Positions 9,461 through 18,286 of a DNA stretch of 64,000 nucleotides are shown here, in pieces. A model generated the notes under the pieces. It saw nothing but the letters and a program-made list of their open reading frames with translations. It did no database searches and was not told where the DNA came from. Source of the stretch: PALSA-188 sp050746185. Its GTDB lineage: Bacteria > Acidobacteriota > Terriglobia > Terriglobales > Acidobacteriaceae. The DNA lies in contig JBOGLA010000016.1 in assembly GCA_050746185.1 (NCBI GenBank), positions 124,001-188,000 of the forward strand, in the 5' to 3' direction. The translations under genes and the position numbers were made by a program. The first letter of the stretch is position 1; each line of letters opens with the position of its first letter.

Positions 9461-11071
9461 TTGAAAGCCAAGAATTTAAATTACTACTTGTGCCTCGTGA
9501 CGTTCGGATTAGTGTCCGTTTTCGGAATGGAAGCGTGGGGGCAATCGGGCACGGCAGGAACTCTTCAACCGGGACGGATGCCTTTGCTCATGCCCGACGA
9601 TTTCAGTGAACTACATCTAGTCGCGTGGAGGGTAGAGCCAGGCACTCCCGATCCGGAAAATCCGCTAATCGAAGGAGATATGCCGTGGGATTCAGGGGGA
9701 ATCGGCATCCACGGTTCGGTTTTTAAAGATCCTATAAATGGCAAATGGAGGGCCTATCTCGTTTGCACCACATCCGAGGAGCCGAGCGCCGATTGGCCCA
9801 AACCGTGGGGATCGGAGCAGGGCCGGAAGCGCCGACTGTGCCTGTACGAAAGCTCCGACGGTGTTAACTGGACGCGGCCGCAGCTCAAAGAAGTTTCATT
9901 CGGAGATCACAAGACTACAAACATCCTGTTCCATTTGAACGAGGGCACAGCCGCGTATGCGTCGATCATGACGGACCCCTCCGACCACGCTGCGCCTTAC
10001 AAGATGTATTTGCTGCGGGAAAACTCACTCGAAGGCAAACCTCCGAAAGGTGAGAGCGGGTACTATCTCTATCACTCGCAGGACGGCTACAAATGGACCT
10101 TGGCGTGCGGCCCCGTGACCGATCCCATGAAAGGGGATTTATCTTTCTTCTATCGGCTGCGGCCAGACCAATATGTTGCCTACTATCGCCTGGCCGCCAA
10201 GAGACGACCCACGGACCAGGTGCCGCTTTACGAATCTTCAGCGCGCCGCTCAATTTACCGTGCCACCAGCAACGATGGAACGAGGTGGACGCAGGATAAG
10301 TCGATGGAACTTACTGCCGATGAACTCGATCACCGAGACACGCAATATCAGGAATTAGTTCCTCTCCGCGTTGAAGGTGGTTATCTGGCAACAGTCACCA
10401 TGTACCATCCACTGTCCCAAACGCAGGATGTCCGCATTGCTGCGTCGCATGATGGCAGCCACTGGTGGTTCCCAGACCGCCGTGCTGCGCTGGGAAATGC
10501 TCCTTTGGGTGACTACGGCGGTGGCATGATGTGGCAAAGTCAGAACCTCATCGCCCAGGATGGAAAAATTTATATGTATTACGGTGCGTCAGAAGGTACG
10601 CACCGACAAATTTCTGACAGCCTGGCGCCGTCGCAGCAGGTGGCCTACCTGCAAACTGTGATCGACAGCAATGGCGAGTTCTTACCTTTCAATACTGCCC
10701 TCTGCCGCGCTTTCTGGCAGTACGACCGTCTGTATGCGTTGATTTCCTCCGCGGGCGGACCCACCGTGGGAGTCGCGGTCACTAAGGCGCAAGACCTGGC
10801 AGGGAAAAAGCTGGTCGTGAATATTGTTACCCGCCCCGCGAAAAAATCCTCTATCCCAGGATTTGACGAAGGTTATCTGCAAGTAGAACTGCTAGGTGCA
10901 AACGATCAGCCGTTGCCAGGCTTCAGTCGCAAAGATTGCAAATCCCTGGTCGGGGATCATCATTCCATTCACGTGGAATGGACCGGCGGAGATCGAGCTC
11001 CTCAACAGGCAAAAAGGGCAAAATTCTATTTGAAGCGTGTGTTTCTTTACGGATTCGAGTTCAAGCAATAG
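9461..11071 (+). CDS. Secreted beta-propeller glycosidase-like protein, paralogue 2
   Basis: Encodes 536 residues from a TTG start preceded by GAAAGGA. Unlike its two paralogues it has an N-terminal signal peptide (basic MKAK start, hydrophobic LCLVTFGLVSVFG, cleavage near AWGQS), so it should act in the periplasm or outside. The propeller turns include ESSDGVNWTRP, HSQDGYKWT and ASHDGSHWWFPD. The C-terminal domain ends with the same beta-sandwich as the paralogues. It likely performs the first hydrolytic step before import. Only 18 bases separate it from the MFS gene. Confidence 0.62.
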   Translation: MKAKNLNYYLCLVTFGLVSVFGMEAWGQSGTAGTLQPGRMPLLMPDDFSELHLVAWRVEPGTPDPENPLIEGDMPWDSGGIGIHGSVFKDPINGKWRAYLVCTTSEEPSADWPKPWGSEQGRKRRLCLYESSDGVNWTRPQLKEVSFGDHKTTNILFHLNEGTAAYASIMTDPSDHAAPYKMYLLRENSLEGKPPKGESGYYLYHSQDGYKWTLACGPVTDPMKGDLSFFYRLRPDQYVAYYRLAAKRRPTDQVPLYESSARRSIYRATSNDGTRWTQDKSMELTADELDHRDTQYQELVPLRVEGGYLATVTMYHPLSQTQDVRIAASHDGSHWWFPDRRAALGNAPLGDYGGGMMWQSQNLIAQDGKIYMYYGASEGTHRQISDSLAPSQQVAYLQTVIDSNGEFLPFNTALCRAFWQYDRLYALISSAGGPTVGVAVTKAQDLAGKKLVVNIVTRPAKKSSIPGFDEGYLQVELLGANDQPLPGFSRKDCKSLVGDHHSIHVEWTGGDRAPQQAKRAKFYLKRVFLYGFEFKQ

Positions 11072-12286
11072 GTGCCTATGCCGCTAACGGTCATAGTGAA
11101 TGATGACGAAAACCTCGCGCTTCAGGCTCCCCTGGTCAACACGCAACCCGGGATTGCTTATGCGGCAGAGCGCCGCTTGTGGCAGGGAATCCCGGGGATT
11201 GAGCGGACGGAGAAGGGGCGACTGTTGGCGACCTGGTATAGCGGCGGTGAAAACGAAGGGCCCGAAAATTATATTTTGCTGGCCAGCAGCGAGGACGACG
11301 GTAAAACCTGGTCAGAGCCCCTGGCGGTGATCGACCCCCCTTATCCGGTGCGGGCTTTCGATCCGGTTTTATGGCGCGATTCGAACGGAATGCTTTGGTG
11401 GTTCTGGTCGCAGAGTTATGGGCTCTTCGACGGACGTGCCGGGGTCTGGGCCATGCGCTGTCTCGATACATCCGCACCGGCGCTGCGCTGGACGGAGCCA
11501 CGGAGAATTTTCGACGGGATCATGATGAACCGACCGATCGTGTTGCACGATGGCACATGGTTGGCGCCGGCCGCGGTCTGGAGCACCATGCAGCCTGGTT
11601 TTGTCCTGCGCCAGGATATGTGCAGCCTGCGCTTCTCCAATGTATACAAATCCACCAGTCAAGGAGAAACCTGGAGTTTGGCAGGCCAAGCGGACGTCCC
11701 GAACCGTCATTTCGACGAGCACATGATCGTCGAGCGACAAGACGGGAAGCTGTGGATGCTGGTGCGAACTTTCGCGGGCATCGGTGAGGCCATTTCGGAA
11801 GACGGTGGGGCGCAATGGCTGGTCTCAGCGGGGAACATTCTCGAAGGGCCCGACTCACGATTTTTTATTCGTCGGCTGCGCTCGGGTCGGTTGCTCCTCA
11901 TCAACCATCATCGCGTTCAGAATAGAAACAATCTGACCGCAACGCTTTCCGAAAACGATGGGAGAACCTGGTACGGTCACCTCCTTTTGGACGAGCGTGC
12001 CGATGTTTCCTATCCGGACGGAGTCGAGAGTCCCGACGGCGTATGTTACGTGATCTATGACAGGGAACGCACACGGGCAAAGGAGATCCTGCTTCGCCAC
12101 GTTCACGGAAGTGGACATCAACGCCGGGAAAGCGGCTACGGAAGCCTGCTGCTTGAAGCAGATTGTTTCGAAACCTCATGGGGCGGCAGTCTGAATTTAA
12201 GCCGGGGCGGATTCGCACGTCGTATGTTCGGTCCGGGTGTTTTGATTGAACAGAACGAGTGCCATAGTGGCGCCCAATTTCAATAG
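11072..12286 (+). CDS. Sialidase-fold (BNR/Asp-box) protein
   Basis: A 404-residue protein with several Asp-box repeats: SEDDGKTWSEP, SEDGGAQWL and SENDGRTWYG. The N-terminal region has RTEKGRLLATWYSGG, the usual start of the six-bladed sialidase propeller in BNR-4 type proteins. No signal peptide is seen. The GTG at 11,072 follows directly on the stop of the preceding gene; an ATG six bases later is possible. Exo-sialidase activity should not be assumed; related proteins in acidobacteria and planctomycetes act on many glycans. Confidence 0.68.
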   Translation: MPMPLTVIVNDDENLALQAPLVNTQPGIAYAAERRLWQGIPGIERTEKGRLLATWYSGGENEGPENYILLASSEDDGKTWSEPLAVIDPPYPVRAFDPVLWRDSNGMLWWFWSQSYGLFDGRAGVWAMRCLDTSAPALRWTEPRRIFDGIMMNRPIVLHDGTWLAPAAVWSTMQPGFVLRQDMCSLRFSNVYKSTSQGETWSLAGQADVPNRHFDEHMIVERQDGKLWMLVRTFAGIGEAISEDGGAQWLVSAGNILEGPDSRFFIRRLRSGRLLLINHHRVQNRNNLTATLSENDGRTWYGHLLLDERADVSYPDGVESPDGVCYVIYDRERTRAKEILLRHVHGSGHQRRESGYGSLLLEADCFETSWGGSLNLSRGGFARRMFGPGVLIEQNECHSGAQFQ

Positions 12287-12330
12287 CGGAAATTTTGAAA
12301 AAACGAAATCTATCGAGACCGGAGGATCTC

Positions 12331-14544
12331 ATGAAGAATGCGTCGTCGTGCTGGTGTGCGGTCACGATTTTCTTGTTCTTGCTGTGTGCGAACTGGTGCC
12401 AGGCCGCGCCCATGGCAAGGCCCCGCGTGGATGTTATTGTCGGAGGCGATGCGCCCCCATTGGAGCGGTTTGCCGCGCATGAGCTCTGCGGCTATCTGGA
12501 GAAGCTCTTCAACATACGGGCTTTCCCCACGCGAAACCCATCTGGCTTCGCGGATGCATCGTTTCTTATCGGCAGCCCTGAGACCAACGCTCTCGTAAAA
12601 CAGGTCGCAGAGAAAAAAGCGTTTCCAGAAGTGAGCGATCAGGGAATTGTGCTGCGGCGAACTGAGTTCGCCGCCCATCCGGCGCTGATTGTCGGAGGGG
12701 GAAGTCCCAAAGCGACATTGTGGGCGGTGTATGAACTTGTGCAGCGCTGGGGTGTCCGTTATCTGGTGGATCGCGACGTCTTGCCGGAACAGATGGACAC
12801 ATTCAAAGTCCCGGACTTGGACGTGATAATGGAGCCGGCGTTTCGCGTGCGCGCGCATCCCACCATTCAGGATTATGCCTCGAGTGGCGAGTCATGGGGC
12901 ATGGCTGACTTCCGTCCTCTAATTGACCAACTGGCAAAGATGAAATTTAACCGTCTCAATATCTTCGCTTTTGGATACCAACCCTATCTGGATTGGCAAT
13001 ATGGGGGAATCCAGCGAAGCTCCGCTCATCTGTGGTATGACCAGCACTTCCCGATTACCCCGGACATGGTGGGACGCGAGCTGTTTGGCAATGGCAAAGA
13101 ATTCTGGAATCCTGATTTGCCGTACAACTCCAGTTACGAGGAACTGGTTTCTGCGGGCGAACGGGAAATGCACAGGTTGATTGCGTATGCTCACGAGCGC
13201 GGGATGGACGCCGCTATCTCCGCGCCCACTACGGATTTTCCGCCGGAATTTGCTCCCCTGCTCGAAGGGGGAATGAAGTCCCTTCAGTTAGCGGTTCGAC
13301 CCGGCCCGGGAACACCCATCGATGATCCGAATCTGTTTGGACTATCAAGAGCGGTGTTGCGGGCAACGGTGAACACCTATCCTGAAGCCGATATCGTGGA
13401 GATCACCATGCCGGAAGAAACCCAATGGCTGGCAAACTACCGGCAAGCATGGGATACGCTAAACGCCAAATATGGAATTGACCAAATCCGCTCGCTGCAA
13501 GATGTGTTGAATGCGGCGGAGCATCGCAAGGGATCGGTGCGCTGGCCGGGAACCCGCGGCCTTAACCAGGCTAAAGCGGACATCGTGGCCCTCGCTTATT
13601 ACGACCGCCTGTTGCGAGACCCCGATCTGCTCAAGAACACATTGCACCCCGACATGAAGTTCCTGTATGCGGAGCCGGCTGAAGAATTATTTCCACTGCT
13701 GGGACGGATCCTTCCTGTGGGCTGGGAAGTGTCTGCCATGCCCGAAAATCAGCCGGAACACTTTTTGCCGCGAGCCGAAGTACTCCAGACTCTTCCCACG
13801 AAGCAAATCCCGGGGATTATGGACGTCACGCTCGATGACGACGTAGTCGGCGTAGTACCGCAATTCCGACCCACGATACTGCGCCAGGTCCTGCAGGAAT
13901 TGCATCGCCGTGGCTGGACAGGCTTTACCGCACGCGAGCGTTTCCCCGGCGATCATGATGCGATATTGGCTTACCTGAGCCGAGCTGGCTGGGATTCGAC
14001 TGCAACGCCAGACGCGATCACCCAGGATCTAATGCGTCACATCTGCGGAGAGGCATGTGCCGACGATATGCAGACAGCCCTCCGTGAAGTAGAAGCGGCT
14101 ACACTCAATGTCGCGACCAACAAAACAGATTTTGGCTACTACGTGCCCAGAATGGTGATGAAATTCTGGGTGCCCGGACCCACGCCGGCTTATTTGACCG
14201 AGGTTCAAAACCAATATCGAAGAGCGCTGGACGCGGCGAAACGGGCTCAGGCGAAGGCCAATCCCGAGGGAAAGTGGTATGCGGACTATTGGGTAGGACG
14301 TTTGGAATTTGCGCTGGGCTACGCAAACACTGCGGACGCAGTCGGTCGAGCGGCAACAGCGGAAGCAGCGAACAACCACAGCGAATGTGTTAAGCAAACC
14401 GAAATCGCGTTACAGACGATCCGCGACGCGACAGACGCCTACTCCCGCGTGGTCCGGACTCGAAGTGATGTCGGAGCAATAGCAGAGCTAAATAAGTACG
14501 GAATCGATGCTCTTCAGATCAAGTTGGCCGAGGAATCAAAATAG
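12331..14544 (+). CDS. Large secreted glycosidase-like protein with GH67/GH20-type N-terminal domain
   Basis: About 737 residues. The ATG at 12,331 is chosen over an upstream TTG at 12,295 because it has a GGAGG site at 12,321-12,325 and begins a good signal peptide (WCAVTIFLFLLCANWCQAAP). Residues about 30-160 resemble the alpha-glucuronidase-type N-terminal domain that also precedes GH20 barrels (ERFAAHELCGYLEKL, then PKATLWAVYELVQRWGVRYL). A TIM-barrel region follows, then a helical C-terminus. It closes the operon that begins at 6,373. Periplasmic release of a uronic acid or amino sugar is a reasonable guess. Confidence 0.6.
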   Translation: MKNASSCWCAVTIFLFLLCANWCQAAPMARPRVDVIVGGDAPPLERFAAHELCGYLEKLFNIRAFPTRNPSGFADASFLIGSPETNALVKQVAEKKAFPEVSDQGIVLRRTEFAAHPALIVGGGSPKATLWAVYELVQRWGVRYLVDRDVLPEQMDTFKVPDLDVIMEPAFRVRAHPTIQDYASSGESWGMADFRPLIDQLAKMKFNRLNIFAFGYQPYLDWQYGGIQRSSAHLWYDQHFPITPDMVGRELFGNGKEFWNPDLPYNSSYEELVSAGEREMHRLIAYAHERGMDAAISAPTTDFPPEFAPLLEGGMKSLQLAVRPGPGTPIDDPNLFGLSRAVLRATVNTYPEADIVEITMPEETQWLANYRQAWDTLNAKYGIDQIRSLQDVLNAAEHRKGSVRWPGTRGLNQAKADIVALAYYDRLLRDPDLLKNTLHPDMKFLYAEPAEELFPLLGRILPVGWEVSAMPENQPEHFLPRAEVLQTLPTKQIPGIMDVTLDDDVVGVVPQFRPTILRQVLQELHRRGWTGFTARERFPGDHDAILAYLSRAGWDSTATPDAITQDLMRHICGEACADDMQTALREVEAATLNVATNKTDFGYYVPRMVMKFWVPGPTPAYLTEVQNQYRRALDAAKRAQAKANPEGKWYADYWVGRLEFALGYANTADAVGRAATAEAANNHSECVKQTEIALQTIRDATDAYSRVVRTRSDVGAIAELNKYGIDALQIKLAEESK

Positions 14545-14553
14545 AAGTCCGAA

Positions 14554-15534
14554 TCATGCGCAAAGAGGGTGATCGGAATTCCACCGGCTGGACGGTTTGA
14601 TACCTTCACCCGCTGCTAAGTGGCTTCGGGCCTGCAACCATAAGTCGGCCCATTCAGTGGGATCTTTCAATTCGACTTCCGGATGCGATCTGCTGCGGGC
14701 CACAAATCCAGGAAGCCAGGGACGCCCTGTAGGTTGACCGACGCGATTATAGCGCAGATCAAAACTCCAGCGAATGCCATTGCTAGTATTGGGGAATGAT
14801 GAATGCATTAATTTCTTCTGGAAAAAGAGCACGTCCCCTGCCTTCATAGGCAGGGAGCGATGAGCAGGGGGGACTAACTGATCAGGAATGTTGAGTTGAG
14901 AATAGCGCCGCTTGCCTTCGCCGTAGTTGCAATGTACTGCTAGCTCCCCATGATGGCTACCGGGTATGATCTGAAGGCAACCATTTTTTTCTGTAGCGTC
15001 CAAGATCGCAACCCAGACCGAAACCATCGAGGTTTCGTCCGCCTCTGCGCTAACAACTCCCAAATCCTGATGCCATCCAACAGCAGCGGTAAGTCCGCTT
15101 AACAGATTTGTGGGTATCGCCTTTTCGGGCGGCTTGATGCGAATGTGTTGTACAGGGCTGCTGTAGACTTCGCCGCCGATAAGATTTTCTATAACGTCAA
15201 GAATCCGTGGATTACGCAGCAAATTGAACACGGCCGGCCCCAGGTGAATCGGCGTGTCTGCGGCAGAGTTTGATGGCAGCGTGATGTCGAAGTGCCGTAG
15301 ACAGTCGACACCCTCGAACGTGAACTTGCAAAAACGATCGCCGAAAGAAAGCTCTGTGAATGTGGATGAGACCTTACCCTGTTTGTACCACTCCTTTGCG
15401 AGCCCATCTAGCAGAACAGAATATTCTTCTTTGATCGGTTGAAAGTCGATTTTCGGATCGAGCAGGCCCCTCGCGATAAAATATCCTTCACCGTCAAATT
15501 GCTGCATATCGACGCATGTAGATTGAATCGACAT
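14554..15534 (-). CDS. Phytanoyl-CoA dioxygenase-family (PhyH) Fe(II)/2-oxoglutarate oxygenase
   Basis: A 326-residue PhyH-family protein. The iron ligands are visible as the His-x-Asp of GWHQDLG and the distal His of KKLMHSSFPN, with the Arg of NGIRWSFDLRYN expected to bind 2-oxoglutarate. The loop CLQIIPGSHHGEL is typical. Members hydroxylate small molecules in the cytoplasm. It is preceded by an SDR 9 bases away, both on the minus strand behind a glycosidase-like paralogue, which suggests a catabolic modification step on an unusual sugar or a methyl/phosphonate group. Substrate unknown. Confidence 0.85.
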   Translation of the reverse strand: MSIQSTCVDMQQFDGEGYFIARGLLDPKIDFQPIKEEYSVLLDGLAKEWYKQGKVSSTFTELSFGDRFCKFTFEGVDCLRHFDITLPSNSAADTPIHLGPAVFNLLRNPRILDVIENLIGGEVYSSPVQHIRIKPPEKAIPTNLLSGLTAAVGWHQDLGVVSAEADETSMVSVWVAILDATEKNGCLQIIPGSHHGELAVHCNYGEGKRRYSQLNIPDQLVPPAHRSLPMKAGDVLFFQKKLMHSSFPNTSNGIRWSFDLRYNRVGQPTGRPWLPGFVARSRSHPEVELKDPTEWADLWLQARSHLAAGEGIKPSSRWNSDHPLCA

Positions 15535-15543
15535 TTTCTCTCC

Positions 15544-16323
15544 TTACTTCTCTACGCTTAGCGTTAGCGTTCCGCCATCAATGGGGAAATTGGCTCCGGT
15601 GATAAACGCTGCGTCGTCCGAGCATAAGAACCTTGCCAGGAATGCAACTTCTTCTGGCTCGCCCATGCGACCAATTGGCTGGGCCCGGGATAATTTTTCA
15701 AAAGTTTCTTTTTCTTTGCCCGCATAATTCTTCTTTAAAAATCCATTAACGAAGGGTGTATGGATTCTCGCTGGAGAAATGCTGTTACAGCGGACGTTCC
15801 AAGAGAGATAATCCTTTGCGACGGAGTATGTCATAGCGAGAAGGGCGCCTTTGCTCATCGAATACGCAAAGCGGTCAGCCAACCCCACCATTCCGGCGAT
15901 TGACGCCAGGTTTAGAATGACGCCCTTACGTCGCTGCTTCATATGCGGGATGCTGGCCAGCATGCAATGGAAGGCGCCTTTCACGTTCACCTGGAAAAGC
16001 CTGTCCATATCGTCAGCGGAGGTATTTTCTAAACTGCCGACATGAGAAATTCCTGCGTTATTTACCAGGATGTCGATTCCACCTTCCCGGCAAAGTTGTT
16101 CGACCAGCTCGACGACGCTTGCTTGGGTCGAAATGTCGCAATGGTGGGCGCTCGCCTGTCCTCCGCCTGCTTCAATTGTCTTGGCCACTGCTTGCGCGTG
16201 GTCGAGGTTTGAGTCAACGATGCGGACTGCCGCGCCGCTGCTGGCAAATACCTTACAAATAGCCTCCCCGATTCCGCTCCCTCCGCCCGTAATGAGTGCG
16301 ATCTTGTCTTGTAAATCGGACAT
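15544..16323 (-). CDS. Short-chain dehydrogenase/reductase (SDR)
   Basis: A 259-residue SDR with cofactor motif TGGGSGIG, the NNAG motif (VNNAGISHVG), catalytic Ser in NLASIAGMVG and YSMSK active site. Ends with PIDGG. Second gene of the minus-strand set 18,107 to 14,554. There is a 101-base gap to the glycosidase-like gene upstream that contains nothing recognisable. It probably oxidises the same sugar derivative as the neighbouring PhyH protein; this is inference from position. Confidence 0.88.
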   Translation of the reverse strand: MSDLQDKIALITGGGSGIGEAICKVFASSGAAVRIVDSNLDHAQAVAKTIEAGGGQASAHHCDISTQASVVELVEQLCREGGIDILVNNAGISHVGSLENTSADDMDRLFQVNVKGAFHCMLASIPHMKQRRKGVILNLASIAGMVGLADRFAYSMSKGALLAMTYSVAKDYLSWNVRCNSISPARIHTPFVNGFLKKNYAGKEKETFEKLSRAQPIGRMGEPEEVAFLARFLCSDDAAFITGANFPIDGGTLTLSVEK

Positions 16324-16424
16324 AGCAAAAGTTGCCTCACCAGACGGCCATCCGGTGTACTAAATTTCAGGAGGCTTTCAACTTCTGATTTTTGGCTTCC
16401 GACCCTCTACCACATCACACCCTT

Positions 16425-18107
16425 TTAGAAATCGAATCCGTACAGTCGTGCACGCTGCAAATAGAATCGTATCTGGCAGTTCGATGGAGATGTGCTTCCT
16501 CCCTTCCAGAGGAGCGGGGCAGCATTGTGGTCCCCTCGAACAGGCTTGCAATCGGCTCTGGTAAATCCGCGAAGTGGTTTACCGTCTTTAACGAGTTCCG
16601 CGGTAAGTGATCCCTCCTTTATTGTCGCGACGTTTACAGTGAGCCGTTTTCCCTTAACGTCGATGTCTCGGGTTAATGCCGTGCCTTCTGCCCCTCCACC
16701 GGTGGCAGTCACTAGAGCCCAGAGCCGCCCAGCCTGCCAGGAAGCGCGGCACAAAGATCCGTAAAACCACAGTACCCCACGTACCGGGCTGAATACGTCT
16801 TTGCCTAAAGTTAATGGTTCCCAATAATGAGGCCAGCGTGGGAACCTGGCAGCTTTCATCCTCTCGACGGGGTCGGTGCTGTGATAGTCATTGTGAAGTC
16901 CCTCGCATCCCGAGTAATAGAGATATATTCGGCCATTGTGCTGAATCATTGGGTGCATCGGCCAAATCATACCCCCACCAAGATCGCCAAGCGCCTTCAA
17001 GGGTATGCACGCCCGACGATCGGGCCGCCACCAGTTCTTGCCATCGCGTGAACCAGTAAATTGAACGTCGATAGATTGGTTGAGCACGTGATAAACGGTG
17101 ACTAGTCCAACTGAGCCGCCACGCTGGCTAAGCGGAGTCAGTTCCATGAACTGCGTGTCCTGCGGATCCATCCAATCGGGGGTTACGACCGGTTCGGATT
17201 GGGACCACGTCCGGCCATCCGGGCTCGTCCTGCGCACTAAGATTCTGCAAACACCTGCAGCAATGTCGTATGGAACCATGGCACCGGGCAAGGCCGGTAT
17301 AACGGCTTTGTGGTATGCCACGTAAGACCCGTCTGGTTGCTGGCAAATCCATCCACTGTCGGATGTTTCTAAACTGACGACTTCCCAGGGAATCCAATTC
17401 TTTCCATCTTTGGAGTGATAACGAAAATATCCGGGTTTGAAATCTCCTTGTTTTCCGCCGTGGCTCGCACTGTTGGTCGGCAGTTTGAATCCTTTCACGA
17501 CCGTGTACGGGTGTTCCCATCCCGGCAACCGAATAACGAACATTTCATATCGGTAATCTGATGGAGCATCGGGATGGACAATTACCGAAGCATGTTGTGA
17601 CGAACCGCCCGACTTGATATCGAGAAGGATGTTGGTGCGAGGAAATCCCGGATAGGCGCAGATATCCAACTTTGGCCTCGTCCATCGCAACCCATCCTTC
17701 GATTCCGCGTAACATAACCTTCTTTCGGCTGAAGATTGCAATTTGGTTTGCTTCGCAGAGATATACCAAGCCTTCCACAACCCGTCGATTGGATCTAATA
17801 AGACCGTTCCGTGGCTGAACACGGCCGCGCTTTCCCAAGGGAATAAGGGTTCCATAAGCGGATTCGCTGCGTCGTCGGAGGCGAGTTCCACACGCCAGGC
17901 AACATTGTGCTTCTCGACGAAGTCCTCCCCCAGAAGGAAGGAAAAGTTCTCCTTGGACGAGGGGACAAAAGATAACAGGCTTGTCGGATTCGCGTCGGCT
18001 GGGTTTGGGGTAGCCGCGTTGGCGTGCGATACGGCCACGCGCCCCGAACGTTTTTTGGCCTTCGCTAGCTTTTTGCTAATGTTAATTGGTTTAATCACTT
18101 GATTCAA
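16425..18107 (-). CDS. Beta-propeller glycosidase-like protein, paralogue 3 (cytoplasmic)
   Basis: Encodes 560 residues. It is the close relative of the protein at 6,373-8,019: both share FSFL-x-x-EDF, HNVAWRVE, WKAWYIS, ESKDGLRWTRP, HSKDGKNWIPW, GSRDGKNWWRPDRRACIPL and a final beta-sandwich. Its first 40 residues are Lys/Ala/Pro-rich and look unstructured, with no export signal. It starts the minus-strand operon with an SDR and a PhyH oxygenase, facing a divergent AT-rich promoter region. The recurrence of this family three times in 12 kb suggests the main substrate of the whole region is a single glycan type. Confidence 0.6.
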   Translation of the reverse strand: MNQVIKPINISKKLAKAKKRSGRVAVSHANAATPNPADANPTSLLSFVPSSKENFSFLLGEDFVEKHNVAWRVELASDDAANPLMEPLFPWESAAVFSHGTVLLDPIDGLWKAWYISAKQTKLQSSAERRLCYAESKDGLRWTRPKLDICAYPGFPRTNILLDIKSGGSSQHASVIVHPDAPSDYRYEMFVIRLPGWEHPYTVVKGFKLPTNSASHGGKQGDFKPGYFRYHSKDGKNWIPWEVVSLETSDSGWICQQPDGSYVAYHKAVIPALPGAMVPYDIAAGVCRILVRRTSPDGRTWSQSEPVVTPDWMDPQDTQFMELTPLSQRGGSVGLVTVYHVLNQSIDVQFTGSRDGKNWWRPDRRACIPLKALGDLGGGMIWPMHPMIQHNGRIYLYYSGCEGLHNDYHSTDPVERMKAARFPRWPHYWEPLTLGKDVFSPVRGVLWFYGSLCRASWQAGRLWALVTATGGGAEGTALTRDIDVKGKRLTVNVATIKEGSLTAELVKDGKPLRGFTRADCKPVRGDHNAAPLLWKGGSTSPSNCQIRFYLQRARLYGFDF

Positions 18108-18286
18108 CTATGAATTATAATGTTCTGTAAAAGGATAATTAGAGCACATTTAATACAATTATGAAATAAATACATTGACAAGTTGAAGAGTTGCGCCGTA
18201 TACATAAGGCTCCGCGAGGTTTGTGCACCGTGATCGGATCACAGGAAAAACTCATAACTCATGAATAACCCTGACGAGAACTCCAG
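18108..18286. promoter_or_regulatory. Divergent AT-rich control region with a perfect palindrome
   Basis: This 179-base gap separates divergent operons. It holds a perfect 13-base palindrome, GTGATC-G-GATCAC, at 18,230-18,242, placed 45 bases before the ATG at 18,287, where a repressor or activator would sit. An AT-rich 23-base element at 18,150-18,172 matches another at 30,141-30,163 in 19 of 23 positions by eye. No regulator gene lies nearby. Operator function is inferred. Confidence 0.5.
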
